This document shows, one piece after another, positions 34,280 through 44,768 of a DNA stretch of 64,000 nucleotides. The notes under the pieces were generated by a model. It was not told the origin of the DNA, made no database searches, and was given only the letters and a program-made list of their open reading frames with translations. The translations under genes were made by a program, and so were the position numbers. Numbering within the stretch: position 1 is the stretch's first letter; every line of letters begins with the position of its first letter. The stretch spans positions 47,471 to 111,470 of the forward strand of contig MEPB01000094.1 of NCBI GenBank assembly GCA_001769385.1, given 5' to 3'. The DNA comes from Bacteroidetes bacterium RIFCSPLOWO2_12_FULL_35_15 (lineage in GTDB: Bacteria; Bacteroidota; Bacteroidia; 2-12-FULL-35-15).

Positions 34280-37200
34280 ATGAAACGAGTTTCCTACATT
34301 ACTCAGCTAACTTTAACTCTTATTCTAGTTGTATATACACAGTTAATATATGCACAAAATGGAAACACATCGTGGTCTGCGGCCTTCGAAAAACAAAAAG
34401 TTTTTATTGAAAACAAAGGACAGTTTCATATTCACAATTCAACTGAACCCGTGTTATATGCCTATGATAATGGCTCTACGATGATTTATTTTACTTCAAA
34501 AGGTGTAACCTACAGTTTTTTGAAAAGATGGAAAAAAGAAGAAAATGAAAATGAAAGAGAACTCGAACAGGAAGAAATAAAAAAAGGAAAAACACATGCT
34601 GAAATAGAAGCTGAGGAACATAAAATGGAATTCAAAACAGATGTGGTAAAATTTGTCTGGGAGAATGCGAATACAACTGTTGAAATAATTCCTGAAGGAG
34701 AAACCAATGACTATCAAAGTTATAATGTGAAAGAAAAAGATGGCTCCGAAAAAAACATCAATTACATAAAAGCATACAAAAAAATAATATATAAAAATAT
34801 ATATCCGAATATTGATGTTGAATATGTTTTTCATCCTACAGATGGAATAAAGTATTCATTGATAGTGCATTCCGGAGCTGATATTTCAAAGGTAAAAATG
34901 GTTTATTCGGATAATATTAAATTAAAAAATAACGATTTGCATCTTCCCACTGTATTCGGTGATATTGTTGAACATGCTCCGGTTACTTTTTATTCTGATA
35001 ATAAATCTGAAATTATTTCTTCTCGTTTTGTAAAAACAGGCAAATCAATTTCCTTTGAATTAGGTGCTTACAATCATTCAAAAACTATTATTGTTGACCC
35101 TTGGGTTCAGACACCGACTATTTCAAATTCTAATAGTGTGTGGGAATGTGAAAGAGATGGAGCAGGTAATGTGTATATCATTGGTGGAGATATGCCAATG
35201 AAATTAATTAAATATAATTCTGCAGGTGCTTTCCAATGGACTTACAATACAACTTGGGATACAGCTAATTATTGGCTGGGGACTTTTGCGGTGGATTTAG
35301 CAGGTAACTCCTACGTAACTTCAGGAACTCAATCAAAAATTTCAAAAGTAAATACTACAGGGGGGAATGTTTGGACGAATAATAGTATTGGTGGAAGTTC
35401 AGCAGAATTATGGAACATTACTTTTAACTGTGATCAAACAAAACTAATTATTGGTGGAACCAGTGGAATCCTAACTTTACGTGGAGCAATTTTTGATCTG
35501 GATGTAACAAATGGAAGTGTTATAACAACTAAAGTTGTTGGCTACGATAAACCATTATTATTAGGCGCTCTTGCTCCTGATGAAGTTCGTTCGATTTGCT
35601 CGGCAAAAAACGGGAATTATTATTTTTTAATTTTGGATTCGATCGGTCGGATTTCTCAGAATTTTAACGGGTGTTCTTCGAATCCTTCCTTGTTTAAAAT
35701 CAGTAGTACATATGACTTTGCTTATTATAATCCATCTTATCGGTATGATAACTCTGGCATAATGGCAATTAAAGCAAATCAAAATTTTGTTTATACTCAA
35801 AATGGTACAACCATACATAAGCGTTCCTTAAGCAGTTTAGCAATACTGTCATCTGTTACAATTCCGGGAGGTATTAATGTAGCCGGAGTTTTTGGTAACC
35901 CTGGTCAAGTACCGGGAAGCAGTGGAATTGATATCGATACTTGCGGGAATATATATGTTGGTTCTTCATCTGGTGTCTATAAATTCGATGCCAATTTAAA
36001 TCAGATTGGTTTTGCTGCATTGCCATTCACGGTTTTTGATGTTACTGTTAGTACTTCAGGTAATATAATTGCCGCAGGTTCAACAACTCAAACATCTGGT
36101 GTTCGCACCGGTTACGTACAATCTATAGCTTCATTTGCTGCTTGTAATCCACTGACAATTACTTGTTGTAATGCGTCCATTTGTCCTGAAGCTCCTTTGT
36201 GTAGTACTGGACCCTCTGTTACCTTAACTGCTGCTACTGCAGGAGGGACATGGAGTGGGCCAGGAGTTAATTCCTCAACAGGAGTTTTTAACCCTGTAAC
36301 AACTGGCGTAGGTACATTTACGGTTTATTATAGCTTGGCTTGTGGTATGGACTCAATAAATATTACAGTTAATGCTTGCGCAACTTTAACCGCATGCCAG
36401 GAAACGAATGGAAATATTACTGTTTCAGGTGGGACACCAAACTATACTTGGCAAAGTCAATCTACAACTCTTGATTGCAGCGGTTGTCCATTAGGACAAT
36501 GTTTACCTCCTATTTGTAATGGGGTAACTGTTATTACCTGGACTACTTTTGCAACAGGAGTTACAGCAACACCTCCAGGGACTTATCCTATTCATGTTAC
36601 AGATGCTAGCTCAAATGTTTTACAAATAAATAGTTTAGCTTCTTTACCTGCATGTTCTGGTTGTCCGGCTTTTTCCGCCACATCAGCAAGTATTGTGAAT
36701 GTTAACTGTTTTGGTCAATCCACCGGAAGTTTCTCTGTTTCAACAACGGGTGGCGCATCTCCTTATGATTATGTGTTGATGAATGGAGCAACTACTGTTG
36801 CTACATTTACTAATGTTGCCGGCTCACAAGCGTTTTCTTCTCTTCCTGCCGGAACATATACACTTAATGTTTTGGATAATAGCGGGTGTCCGGGTTCAAC
36901 AACTATTACAATAACTCAACCTGCTTCGCCTCTTACAGTGGCAATTTCAGGTTCATCCCCTGCTACCTGCGGAAGTAGTAATGGAAGTGCCACAGCACTT
37001 GGAAGTGGAGGAACAGGAACAATAACATATAGCTGGTCTCCTTCCGGAGGCTCAGCAGCCACAGCAAGTGGTCTTGCTGCCGGACCATATACCGTAACAG
37101 CTACAGATACTAAAGGTTGTACAAGTTCCACTCCGGTTACTATTACTAGTTCTGGTGGAGCAACCATTGCAATAACATCTCAAACAAATGTTCTGTGTTT

Positions 37201-38614
37201 CGGAGCATCAACCGGAAGTGCAACAGCCACAGCAAGTAGCGGAACCAGCCCTTATGATTATGTCTGGACAGGAACTGCCGGAACTTTGCAAACAACTAAT
37301 AATATCACCGGTCCAAATACAATGAGCGCTCTTGCAGCCGGAACATATACTGTTACAGTTACAGATAATAATTCATGTGTTTCATCATTTACTGTTGTTA
37401 TAACTCAACCTTCATCCGCTGTTTCTGTCGCAATTACAGCTTCAACAAATGCTACCTGTGGAAGTGCTAACGGAAGTGCTACAGCCTTGGCAAGTAATGG
37501 CACATCAGGATATACATACAGTTGGACTCCTTCTGGAGGTTCGGCTGCAACAGCAAATAACCTTTCTGCAAATACCTATACTGTTACAGCTACTGATGGT
37601 AATGGATGTACAGCAACTACTACGGCAGTAATTGGCAGTAGCGGTGGCCCAACTGTATCATTGGTAACACAAATAAATATATTATGCAATGGAGCGAGTA
37701 CAGGGTCAGCAACTGTTTCTGCAACCGGAGGTACAGGTACATTAACTTATTCATGGTCCGGTGGGGGAGGGAATTCCACAACTGCTAGCGCATTGTCAGC
37801 TGGTACTTACATAGTTACAGTTACCGATTCAAGTAATTGTTCAAATACATTGTCGGTAACAATTACGCAACCGAATGCAATTACTGCAAGTGTAACTACA
37901 ACCCCTTCAAACTGTGGAAGCAGTGATGGATCAGCAACAGTAACCGCTACCGGAGGCACAGGGAGTTTAACTTATTTATGGAGTGCTCCCGGAGGATCAT
38001 CCGCCACTTTAAATAATATTTCAAACGGCAGCTATACCGTTACCGTAACAGATGCCAACTCATGTGTTCAAACAGCAACAGGAGTGGTTGGATCGATTGG
38101 TGGTCCGACTGCTAATGCAGGAAGCAATGCAACAATTGTTGCAGGAACCGGTACTATTCTGAATGGCACAGGAACAACCGGGGCATCCTATAATTGGGGT
38201 CCTTCATCCACATTAACAAATGCTACAACATTAACCCCAACAGCTTCACCTCTTCAAACAACCACCTATACATTGACTGTTACTCAAAATGGTTGTTCCG
38301 CTACAGACAGTGTTACCGTATTTGTTGAAATGCCTTGCGGAGAAATATTTGTGCCTTCCGCATTCTCTCCAAATGGAGGAGATGCCACAGAGAACGAAGT
38401 ATTGAAAGTTTATGGAAATTGTATCCTTAATTTAGAATTTGCCATTTTTGATCGTTGGGGAGAAAAAGTTTTTGAAACAACTAATCCGGCCATAGGTTGG
38501 GATGGAACTTATAAAGGAAAAAAATTAGATACCGCAGTTTTTGTTTATTTTCTAAAAGCTACAGTTGATGGTATTGATGTTAAAAAACAAGGAAATATTA
38601 CATTAGTTAAATAA
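34280..38614 (+). CDS. Giant SprB-repeat surface protein with T9SS type B sorting domain
   Basis: A 1444-residue secreted protein. After the signal peptide (about 1-25) comes a domain opening VFIENKGQF (about 35-280) that is common at the start of Bacteroidota T9SS cargo, then an SBBP/beta-propeller-like region (about 285-620). Six SprB repeats follow (about 800-1285), alternating between two types: C-F-G-A-S-T-G-S with ITQP ends and T-C-G-S-x-N-G-S with SSGG ends. Residues about 1355-1444 form the gliding-motility-associated/type B sorting domain (FVPSAFSPNGGD, FDRWGEKVFE, GWDGTYKGK). It should be displayed on the cell surface. It leads a co-directional locus with a second adhesin, PorP/SprF-like and OmpA genes. 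Confidence 0.9.
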   Translation: MKRVSYITQLTLTLILVVYTQLIYAQNGNTSWSAAFEKQKVFIENKGQFHIHNSTEPVLYAYDNGSTMIYFTSKGVTYSFLKRWKKEENENERELEQEEIKKGKTHAEIEAEEHKMEFKTDVVKFVWENANTTVEIIPEGETNDYQSYNVKEKDGSEKNINYIKAYKKIIYKNIYPNIDVEYVFHPTDGIKYSLIVHSGADISKVKMVYSDNIKLKNNDLHLPTVFGDIVEHAPVTFYSDNKSEIISSRFVKTGKSISFELGAYNHSKTIIVDPWVQTPTISNSNSVWECERDGAGNVYIIGGDMPMKLIKYNSAGAFQWTYNTTWDTANYWLGTFAVDLAGNSYVTSGTQSKISKVNTTGGNVWTNNSIGGSSAELWNITFNCDQTKLIIGGTSGILTLRGAIFDLDVTNGSVITTKVVGYDKPLLLGALAPDEVRSICSAKNGNYYFLILDSIGRISQNFNGCSSNPSLFKISSTYDFAYYNPSYRYDNSGIMAIKANQNFVYTQNGTTIHKRSLSSLAILSSVTIPGGINVAGVFGNPGQVPGSSGIDIDTCGNIYVGSSSGVYKFDANLNQIGFAALPFTVFDVTVSTSGNIIAAGSTTQTSGVRTGYVQSIASFAACNPLTITCCNASICPEAPLCSTGPSVTLTAATAGGTWSGPGVNSSTGVFNPVTTGVGTFTVYYSLACGMDSINITVNACATLTACQETNGNITVSGGTPNYTWQSQSTTLDCSGCPLGQCLPPICNGVTVITWTTFATGVTATPPGTYPIHVTDASSNVLQINSLASLPACSGCPAFSATSASIVNVNCFGQSTGSFSVSTTGGASPYDYVLMNGATTVATFTNVAGSQAFSSLPAGTYTLNVLDNSGCPGSTTITITQPASPLTVAISGSSPATCGSSNGSATALGSGGTGTITYSWSPSGGSAATASGLAAGPYTVTATDTKGCTSSTPVTITSSGGATIAITSQTNVLCFGASTGSATATASSGTSPYDYVWTGTAGTLQTTNNITGPNTMSALAAGTYTVTVTDNNSCVSSFTVVITQPSSAVSVAITASTNATCGSANGSATALASNGTSGYTYSWTPSGGSAATANNLSANTYTVTATDGNGCTATTTAVIGSSGGPTVSLVTQINILCNGASTGSATVSATGGTGTLTYSWSGGGGNSTTASALSAGTYIVTVTDSSNCSNTLSVTITQPNAITASVTTTPSNCGSSDGSATVTATGGTGSLTYLWSAPGGSSATLNNISNGSYTVTVTDANSCVQTATGVVGSIGGPTANAGSNATIVAGTGTILNGTGTTGASYNWGPSSTLTNATTLTPTASPLQTTTYTLTVTQNGCSATDSVTVFVEMPCGEIFVPSAFSPNGGDATENEVLKVYGNCILNLEFAIFDRWGEKVFETTNPAIGWDGTYKGKKLDTAVFVYFLKATVDGIDVKKQGNITLVK

Positions 38615-38727
38615 TTGATTAAAAAATTTATTCGGATAAGAAACATCTTATTCCATGTTATTTGAATTTGTGACTGAATTATTATTAATTTCGATTTAAT
38701 TATATAAAAATAAACAATACATACTAA

Positions 38728-41700
38728 ATGGACAAAAAAGCTACTCCCATGACTTTTTCCTTTAAAACTCTCTTTGCGATTGCTATTTTAGCTTTCAGCA
38801 TTTTGAATGTTGGAAAATCAACCGCACAAACAACAACGGCATTTAGGAAAAACTACAATCAGGCATTATTTGATTTGCCGGGCAATATTACAGAAGCATT
38901 AACTCCCACTAATTATGTTTTAGCCGGGACAAACCTGAATTTTTTACCTATATACGGTACTGTTTCACAATTAAATGATACAGGAGGAGTTGTTTGGTCG
39001 AATCGTTATTCCGATGCTTCAATAGGTTTTCAGTTGAATGATATCAAAAAAGATGCAGGAAGCAGCCAATATTACACCTGTGGAGGCAGCGAATCCAATT
39101 CAGCAGTATTTATGGTTTTAGATGCCACAGGTAATATAGTAATTTCCAAAAAGTTTATTATAAATGAAGCAAATACTGCCTGGTTTAACAGGGTAATAAA
39201 AGTAGCTGATGGCGGATATGTAGCTGTTGGGTATGTTACCGGATACGATCCTGATGGAGCCGGCCCTGAAATTAAATATGATCCCATCACTTATAACGAT
39301 GCAAATGGTGATTCTCAAACTGATTACATTGGTTCTCCATTAATTGTGAAATTAGATGCTAGCGGTAATCATGTTTGGCATAAAGTTTTCAGATATTATA
39401 CTGCTGCTACGAAAAATCCTGCAACAGAAAGAATATATAATGATGCGAGTTTTACAGATGTAGTGGAAGTGAGTGACGGGTATGTAGCAGTTGGAAGTTA
39501 TGATGTTAATCAACATTTATCAGCAACTAATTCAGATGGAGATGATGCAACACCAACTGATGCATTAATATTAAAAACTACTACTGCAGGTGTTATTACT
39601 TTTCATAAACAAATTGATAATCCTAGTACATCAACCAGTCAGTCAAGTAAATATTTAGCTGCTATAAACACAACCAGTACAGGATCTTTTATAACTGCCG
39701 GTTCTGATAATAGTAAAGAATTGATTCAAAAATTTGCCGGACCCGGTGGTTTTTCAAATACATTCAGTCGTTTGTTTACTTACTCAACATCTTTTTTTGG
39801 AACCGTAACCGATCCTGCTGATGTATCCCAGATATATGAAGTTAATGGAGGAACTGATTTGATTACCATGTCAATGTATATTAAACCATTAAGTTTTTTT
39901 TCAAATGCTATTCATAGAGTAAATTCAACTGCTACTTCGAATGTCTGGGCTAAACATTATGATTTTAACCTGATATCAATACTTCCAAGAGGAGGTAAAG
40001 TTTCTGATAATGGATATATTTCTCTTTCCATGACAGCAGGTGGAACAAATTATGATTACCACGTAATAAAAACAGATCCCAGTGGTGATACACCTCTTTC
40101 AGGCTGTCCTCCAACTTCTTTTACACCATCTGCTGCTGCCGGCCCCACTACTTTTGCTGATCCTTATTATAATTCATGGTCAGGAACCCCCGGATCAGAT
40201 GTTATCGCTATTTCAAAAACATCTATAACACTTACTCCTGCCTTTGTATGTACAAAAGTTGCATGTATTCCACCGGCAGCTGCAACAACAGTAACAGCTA
40301 CGCCAAATCCAATTTGTGCCGGTCAAACAACTGTTATCACAGCAAGCGGTCCGGCAACCGGAGTTACTTATAATGTATATGCTGCAGCAACCGGAGGTAC
40401 GAGTTTAGGAGCTACCCCATATACAACTCCGGCCCTTAGCGGAAATACCACTTATTATATTGAAACAGCAAATAATTCTGATCCAACCTGCGTGAGTACA
40501 ACCCGTACTTCAGTTACAGTAACTGTAAATTCTGCACCAAGTGCAACTATAGCTTATTCAGGTGCTTTTTGTCAAACAGCAGGAGTTCAGTCAGTGACAC
40601 AAACCGGTACTACCGGAGGTTCATATTCTGCTACACCGGCAGGATTATCAATTAACGCTGCAACCGGAGCAGTTACACCAAGTACGAGTGCTGTAAATAC
40701 TTATACTGTAACATACACCATTGCTGCAGCTGCACCTTGTCCTTTATATACCACAACTACAACAGTTCAAATAGTTTCTGCCCCAACTGCAACCATTTCT
40801 TATGCAGGTACACCATTTTGTTCTTCAGCTTCAGCGCAGACTCCTACTTTTTCAGGAACAACCGGAGGAGCTTATTCAGCATTGCCGGCAGGATTATCAA
40901 TTAATTCTGTAACTGGTGAAATTACACCCGGTACAAGTTCGGCTAATACTTATACAGTAACGTATGCAATAGCTGCAAGTGGAGGTTGTTCGGCTTATTC
41001 TACAACTGCTTCGGTAACAATAACAGCAGCCCCTACGGCTACTATTTCATACTCGGCCGGAGTATTTTGCTCAAGTGCAGCTCCCGAAAATGTAATACAA
41101 ACGGGAACAACAGGAGGTACGTATTCCGCTGCTCCAGCTGGATTATCAATAAATACCGTTACCGGTCAAATTACTCCAGGCTCCAGTACTGCTAATACAT
41201 ATATCGTTACATACACGATTGCTGCATCAGCACCATGTCCATTATTTTCGACAACTGCAACGGTTCAAATAATTTCTTCACCAACTGCAACCATCTCTTA
41301 TTCCGGTACACCATTTTGTACTTCTGCATCAGCACAAACCCCTGCTTTTTCAGGAACAAGTGGTGGAACCTATTCGGCATTACCTGCCGGACTATCAATT
41401 AATTCAGCAACAGGAGAGATTACTCCCGGCACAAGTTCGGCAGGAACATATACAGTAACTTATTCTATAGCGGCAAGTGGTGGATGTCCTGCTTATTCTA
41501 CTACAACTTCTGTAATAATAACTACAGCCCCTACAGCTACTATTTCTTATTCGGCAGGATCATTTTGCGCAAATGCAGCTCCGGAAAGTGTTTTACAAAC
41601 CGGAACAACCGGAGGTGCTTATTCTGCCACACCTGCAGGATTAACAATTAATGCTGTTACAGGTCAAATTACGCCAAGCTCCAGTTCTGCTAATATTTAT

Positions 41701-43554
41701 ACTGTAACTTATACTATTGCAGCATCCGGTGGCTGTCCTTTATTTACAACTACAACAGGTGTTACGATTAATCCTGTAACAACACCTGTAACCGGTTTTT
41801 CATATACAAGTCCTGTTTGTATTAACGGAACAAACCCTTCTCCAACTCCAGTAGCAGGCTTTACAACAGGCGGCACATATAGTTCAACAGCCGGCTTAAC
41901 GATAAATTCAAGTACCGGAGTGATTGACCTGTCCCTGTCAATTTCAGGAACCTATTCTGTAACCTATACGGTTGCTGCATCGGGATGTGCATTGACAGGA
42001 AGCAGTATTGCAAGCATTACAATTACTTCAGTAATAACTCCGGTTACCGGGTTTTCTTATACCTCTCCGGTTTGTGCCAATGGAACCAATCCTGTTCCAA
42101 TTCCTGCTGCCGGATTTACAACCGGAGGAACATATAGTTCAACAGCAGGTTTAACAATTGATTCAAATACAGGTATTATCACTCTTTCGAGTACAACACC
42201 CGGCACCTATTCGGTAACTTATTCAATAACTGCATCAGGATGTACTCTGGCAGGAAACAGTGTAACCAGTATCACTATCAATCCTTCCATAACACCTGTA
42301 ACCGGATTCTCCTACACAACACCTGTTTGCGCAAACGGAACAAATCCGGTTCCAATACCTGCTGCTGGTTTTACAACAGGAGGATCGTATAGTTCAACTG
42401 CGGGTTTAACAATGAATCCAAGTACAGGGGCAATTAATTTACCAACGTCAACCCCTGGAACATATACAGTTACTTATTCGCTTGCAGCTTCAGGTTGTAC
42501 CTTGGCAGGAAGCAGTAATGCAACCATTACAATAACTCCTGTAACTACACCTGTAACCGGTTTTTCATATACATCACCTGTTTGTGTAAACGGAACGAAC
42601 CCTGTTCCAATTCCGGTTACAAGTTTTGTAACAGGCGGTACATATAGTTCAACAGCCGGAGTAACAATTAACGCGAGCACAGGAGTAATTACACTTTCAA
42701 CATCAACTCCCGGGACTTATACAGTAACCTATTCTGTTGCAGCAGCCGGATGTGTATTGGCCGGAAGCAGCCAGGCAATCATCACAATCAGTCCAATAAC
42801 AACCCCTGTTACCGGATTTTCATACAGCACACCCTATTGTGTTGGTGGTGCAAATCCAGCACCAATACCGGTTACAAATTTTACAAGTGGGGGTGTTTAC
42901 AGTTCAACTGCAGGATTAACTATTAATTCGGGTACGGGTATTGTAGATCTGAGCACATCAACTCCCGGAACATATACTGTAACCTATACCTATGCAGCAT
43001 CAGGTTGCACATTGGCAGGAAGCAGTAATTCGTCCATTACTATTGACTCTATGCCTGTTGCTAGTGCCGGACCGGATGTTACAATCACACAATTTACTAA
43101 TGATACATTATCAGCAAGTGGAGGTGGATCTTATCAATGGTCGCCATCAATAGGTTTGAGTTGTGATACCTGTGCCAATCCAATTGCAGATCCTGCTTCG
43201 ACAACTGTTTATTGCGTAACGGTAACAAATGCCAGCGGCTGTTCCGATTCTGCGTGTGTTACTGTAACGGTGGATATTGTTTGTGGTGATCTGTTTGTAC
43301 CAACAGCCTTTTCTCCAAACGGAGATGCTCAAAATGATATACTCTATGTAAAAAGTAATTGTATTGTGGATATGGATTTTGCAATTTTTGATCGTTGGGG
43401 GGAGAAAGTATTTGAAACCAATGATGTAAACATTGGCTGGGATGGTACAGTTAAAGGAAAACCTCTTGATACAGCCGTTTTTGCTTATTATTTAAAAGGA
43501 ACGATAAAAGGCAATGTAATTGATTTACATGGAAATATCACATTAACGAAATAA
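38728..43554 (+). CDS. Giant Ig/PKD-like repeat adhesin with T9SS type B sorting domain
   Basis: A 1608-residue secreted protein with a signal peptide (about 12-34, an internal Met8 being an alternative start), a propeller-like N-terminal region (about 35-500), a cysteine-containing linker, and ten tandem 82-85-residue repeats (603-1440). The first five share A-P-T-A-T-I-S-Y...T-T-G-G-x-Y-S-A-x-P-A-G-L-S-I-N; the last five share T-P-V-T-G-F-S-Y...N-G-T-N-P-V-P-I-P. The C-terminal type B sorting domain (about 1515-1608; FVPTAFSPNGDAQND, FDRWGEKVFE, GWDGTVKGK) is nearly that of the preceding protein. It lies 113 bp after that gene and 135 bp before the PorP/SprF-like gene. Confidence 0.9.
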   Translation: MDKKATPMTFSFKTLFAIAILAFSILNVGKSTAQTTTAFRKNYNQALFDLPGNITEALTPTNYVLAGTNLNFLPIYGTVSQLNDTGGVVWSNRYSDASIGFQLNDIKKDAGSSQYYTCGGSESNSAVFMVLDATGNIVISKKFIINEANTAWFNRVIKVADGGYVAVGYVTGYDPDGAGPEIKYDPITYNDANGDSQTDYIGSPLIVKLDASGNHVWHKVFRYYTAATKNPATERIYNDASFTDVVEVSDGYVAVGSYDVNQHLSATNSDGDDATPTDALILKTTTAGVITFHKQIDNPSTSTSQSSKYLAAINTTSTGSFITAGSDNSKELIQKFAGPGGFSNTFSRLFTYSTSFFGTVTDPADVSQIYEVNGGTDLITMSMYIKPLSFFSNAIHRVNSTATSNVWAKHYDFNLISILPRGGKVSDNGYISLSMTAGGTNYDYHVIKTDPSGDTPLSGCPPTSFTPSAAAGPTTFADPYYNSWSGTPGSDVIAISKTSITLTPAFVCTKVACIPPAAATTVTATPNPICAGQTTVITASGPATGVTYNVYAAATGGTSLGATPYTTPALSGNTTYYIETANNSDPTCVSTTRTSVTVTVNSAPSATIAYSGAFCQTAGVQSVTQTGTTGGSYSATPAGLSINAATGAVTPSTSAVNTYTVTYTIAAAAPCPLYTTTTTVQIVSAPTATISYAGTPFCSSASAQTPTFSGTTGGAYSALPAGLSINSVTGEITPGTSSANTYTVTYAIAASGGCSAYSTTASVTITAAPTATISYSAGVFCSSAAPENVIQTGTTGGTYSAAPAGLSINTVTGQITPGSSTANTYIVTYTIAASAPCPLFSTTATVQIISSPTATISYSGTPFCTSASAQTPAFSGTSGGTYSALPAGLSINSATGEITPGTSSAGTYTVTYSIAASGGCPAYSTTTSVIITTAPTATISYSAGSFCANAAPESVLQTGTTGGAYSATPAGLTINAVTGQITPSSSSANIYTVTYTIAASGGCPLFTTTTGVTINPVTTPVTGFSYTSPVCINGTNPSPTPVAGFTTGGTYSSTAGLTINSSTGVIDLSLSISGTYSVTYTVAASGCALTGSSIASITITSVITPVTGFSYTSPVCANGTNPVPIPAAGFTTGGTYSSTAGLTIDSNTGIITLSSTTPGTYSVTYSITASGCTLAGNSVTSITINPSITPVTGFSYTTPVCANGTNPVPIPAAGFTTGGSYSSTAGLTMNPSTGAINLPTSTPGTYTVTYSLAASGCTLAGSSNATITITPVTTPVTGFSYTSPVCVNGTNPVPIPVTSFVTGGTYSSTAGVTINASTGVITLSTSTPGTYTVTYSVAAAGCVLAGSSQAIITISPITTPVTGFSYSTPYCVGGANPAPIPVTNFTSGGVYSSTAGLTINSGTGIVDLSTSTPGTYTVTYTYAASGCTLAGSSNSSITIDSMPVASAGPDVTITQFTNDTLSASGGGSYQWSPSIGLSCDTCANPIADPASTTVYCVTVTNASGCSDSACVTVTVDIVCGDLFVPTAFSPNGDAQNDILYVKSNCIVDMDFAIFDRWGEKVFETNDVNIGWDGTVKGKPLDTAVFAYYLKGTIKGNVIDLHGNITLTK
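40534..43048 (+). repeat. Two blocks of in-frame tandem repeats (249 bp x5, 255 bp x5)
   Basis: Units begin at 40534, 40780, 41029, 41278 and 41527 (block 1; 246-249 bp) and at 41776, 42031, 42286, 42541 and 42796 (block 2; 255 bp each). In block 1, units 2 and 4 share G-T-P-F-C-x-S-A-S-A-Q-T-P and units 3 and 5 share F-C-x-x-A-A-P-E, so a 498-bp pair seems duplicated. All breaks keep frame. Confidence 0.9.
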
Positions 43555-43689
43555 TTATAGCAGATTACGAATAAACGAAAAAAATTTTTTTTACAAAAAG
43601 AAACAATGAATGTAATAGGATAATAAATTTTAAATTTTCTTAATTTGTAATCCCTTAATCAGTCTGTAGCAATTAAATAAATAAACGAT

Positions 43690-44757
43690 ATGAAAACTAA
43701 AAACCCAATTTCTGTTCTGATCTTTAGAAAGGCCATTTTTATAGGCATTCTTATTGGACTACTTAATTGTATTCCTGTACTGGCGCAAGACATCCACTTT
43801 TCACAGTTTGATGAAACGCCTTTGCAATTAAATCCTGCTAATACCGGAGTGCATCATGATATTCGGATAATTACAAACTATAAAAATCAATGGCAAAGTG
43901 TTGGCTCTCCCTATAAAACATTTGCACTTTCTACTGAATTTAAATTATTGAAGAAGAAAAAACAGCATCTTGGATTAGGGATCGATTTTTTTAACGACAA
44001 AGCTGGGGATGCACAAATGGGATCCAACCAGGTAAATTTATCACTTTCAGGAATCATTCCGGTGAATGCAAAAAGTCTTATCTCCGGTGGATTAATGGTT
44101 GGATTTGCTCAACGTACCATGACCACCAGTAAACTTACATGGGGCAATCAATATGATGGAATGGCTTATAATTCGAATTTAGCAACAGGCGAAACCAGTC
44201 CCGTTGGTAATTACACTTTTCTTGATCTGGGTGCCGGAGTTCAATACAGCTATGGAACAGATGAAATGTATATTTCCGCAAATAATGCCCGCAAAGTAAA
44301 TATCGGGGTTTCGGTATTTCACCCTCATCAACCTGCATATTCATTTTATGGCAATAAATCTGAAAAGTTACACATGAAATTAGTGTTACATGGTGATGCT
44401 GCAATTGGTATTCAAAACACAAACCTTATTTTAAAACCATCTTACATCTTTTTCTTTCAAGGTGCCACAAAAGAAATTACACCCGGTATGACATTCCAAT
44501 ATGTGTTACAGGAAGGTTCCAAATACACCGAAAATAAGAAACCTGCTGCTGTTTCACTTGGTGCTTATTACCGTGCAAAAGATGCTTTTATTGCGCTTGC
44601 AAAATTCGAATATGCAAATTATGCGATCGGATTTAGTTATGATATTAATCTTTCAAAATTAAAAACAGTAACTTCGGCTCGTGGTGGTTTCGAAATTTCG
44701 TTACGTTTTATAGCACCGGGTGCTTTTGGTAAAGGTAGTTCCAGATCTCGTATTTAA
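43690..44757 (+). CDS. PorP/SprF-family T9SS outer-membrane protein
   Basis: A 355-residue predicted beta-barrel with signal peptide (about 10-32, ending VLAQ). The start of the mature protein, DIHFSQFDETPLQLNPANTGVHHDIRI, is the family signature, and the C-terminal region ends in alternating aromatic strands. PorP is linked to T9SS function and SprF assists surface display of the SprB adhesin in gliding species. Adjacent genes encode type B CTD adhesins upstream and an OmpA protein 11 bp downstream, the arrangement expected of an adhesin plus its own PorP-type outer-membrane partner. Confidence 0.92.
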   Translation: MKTKNPISVLIFRKAIFIGILIGLLNCIPVLAQDIHFSQFDETPLQLNPANTGVHHDIRIITNYKNQWQSVGSPYKTFALSTEFKLLKKKKQHLGLGIDFFNDKAGDAQMGSNQVNLSLSGIIPVNAKSLISGGLMVGFAQRTMTTSKLTWGNQYDGMAYNSNLATGETSPVGNYTFLDLGAGVQYSYGTDEMYISANNARKVNIGVSVFHPHQPAYSFYGNKSEKLHMKLVLHGDAAIGIQNTNLILKPSYIFFFQGATKEITPGMTFQYVLQEGSKYTENKKPAAVSLGAYYRAKDAFIALAKFEYANYAIGFSYDINLSKLKTVTSARGGFEISLRFIAPGAFGKGSSRSRI

Positions 44758-44768
44758 CAAAATAGTAT

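Noticed and set aside
34496..34834. 112-codon minus-strand frame (phenylalanine/isoleucine rich)
   Set aside because: It is the antisense of the lysine/glutamate-rich part of the first adhesin; composition is explained by the sense codons.
36916..37167. 83-codon minus-strand frame (valine/proline rich)
   Set aside because: It is a shadow of the repeat region of the first adhesin.
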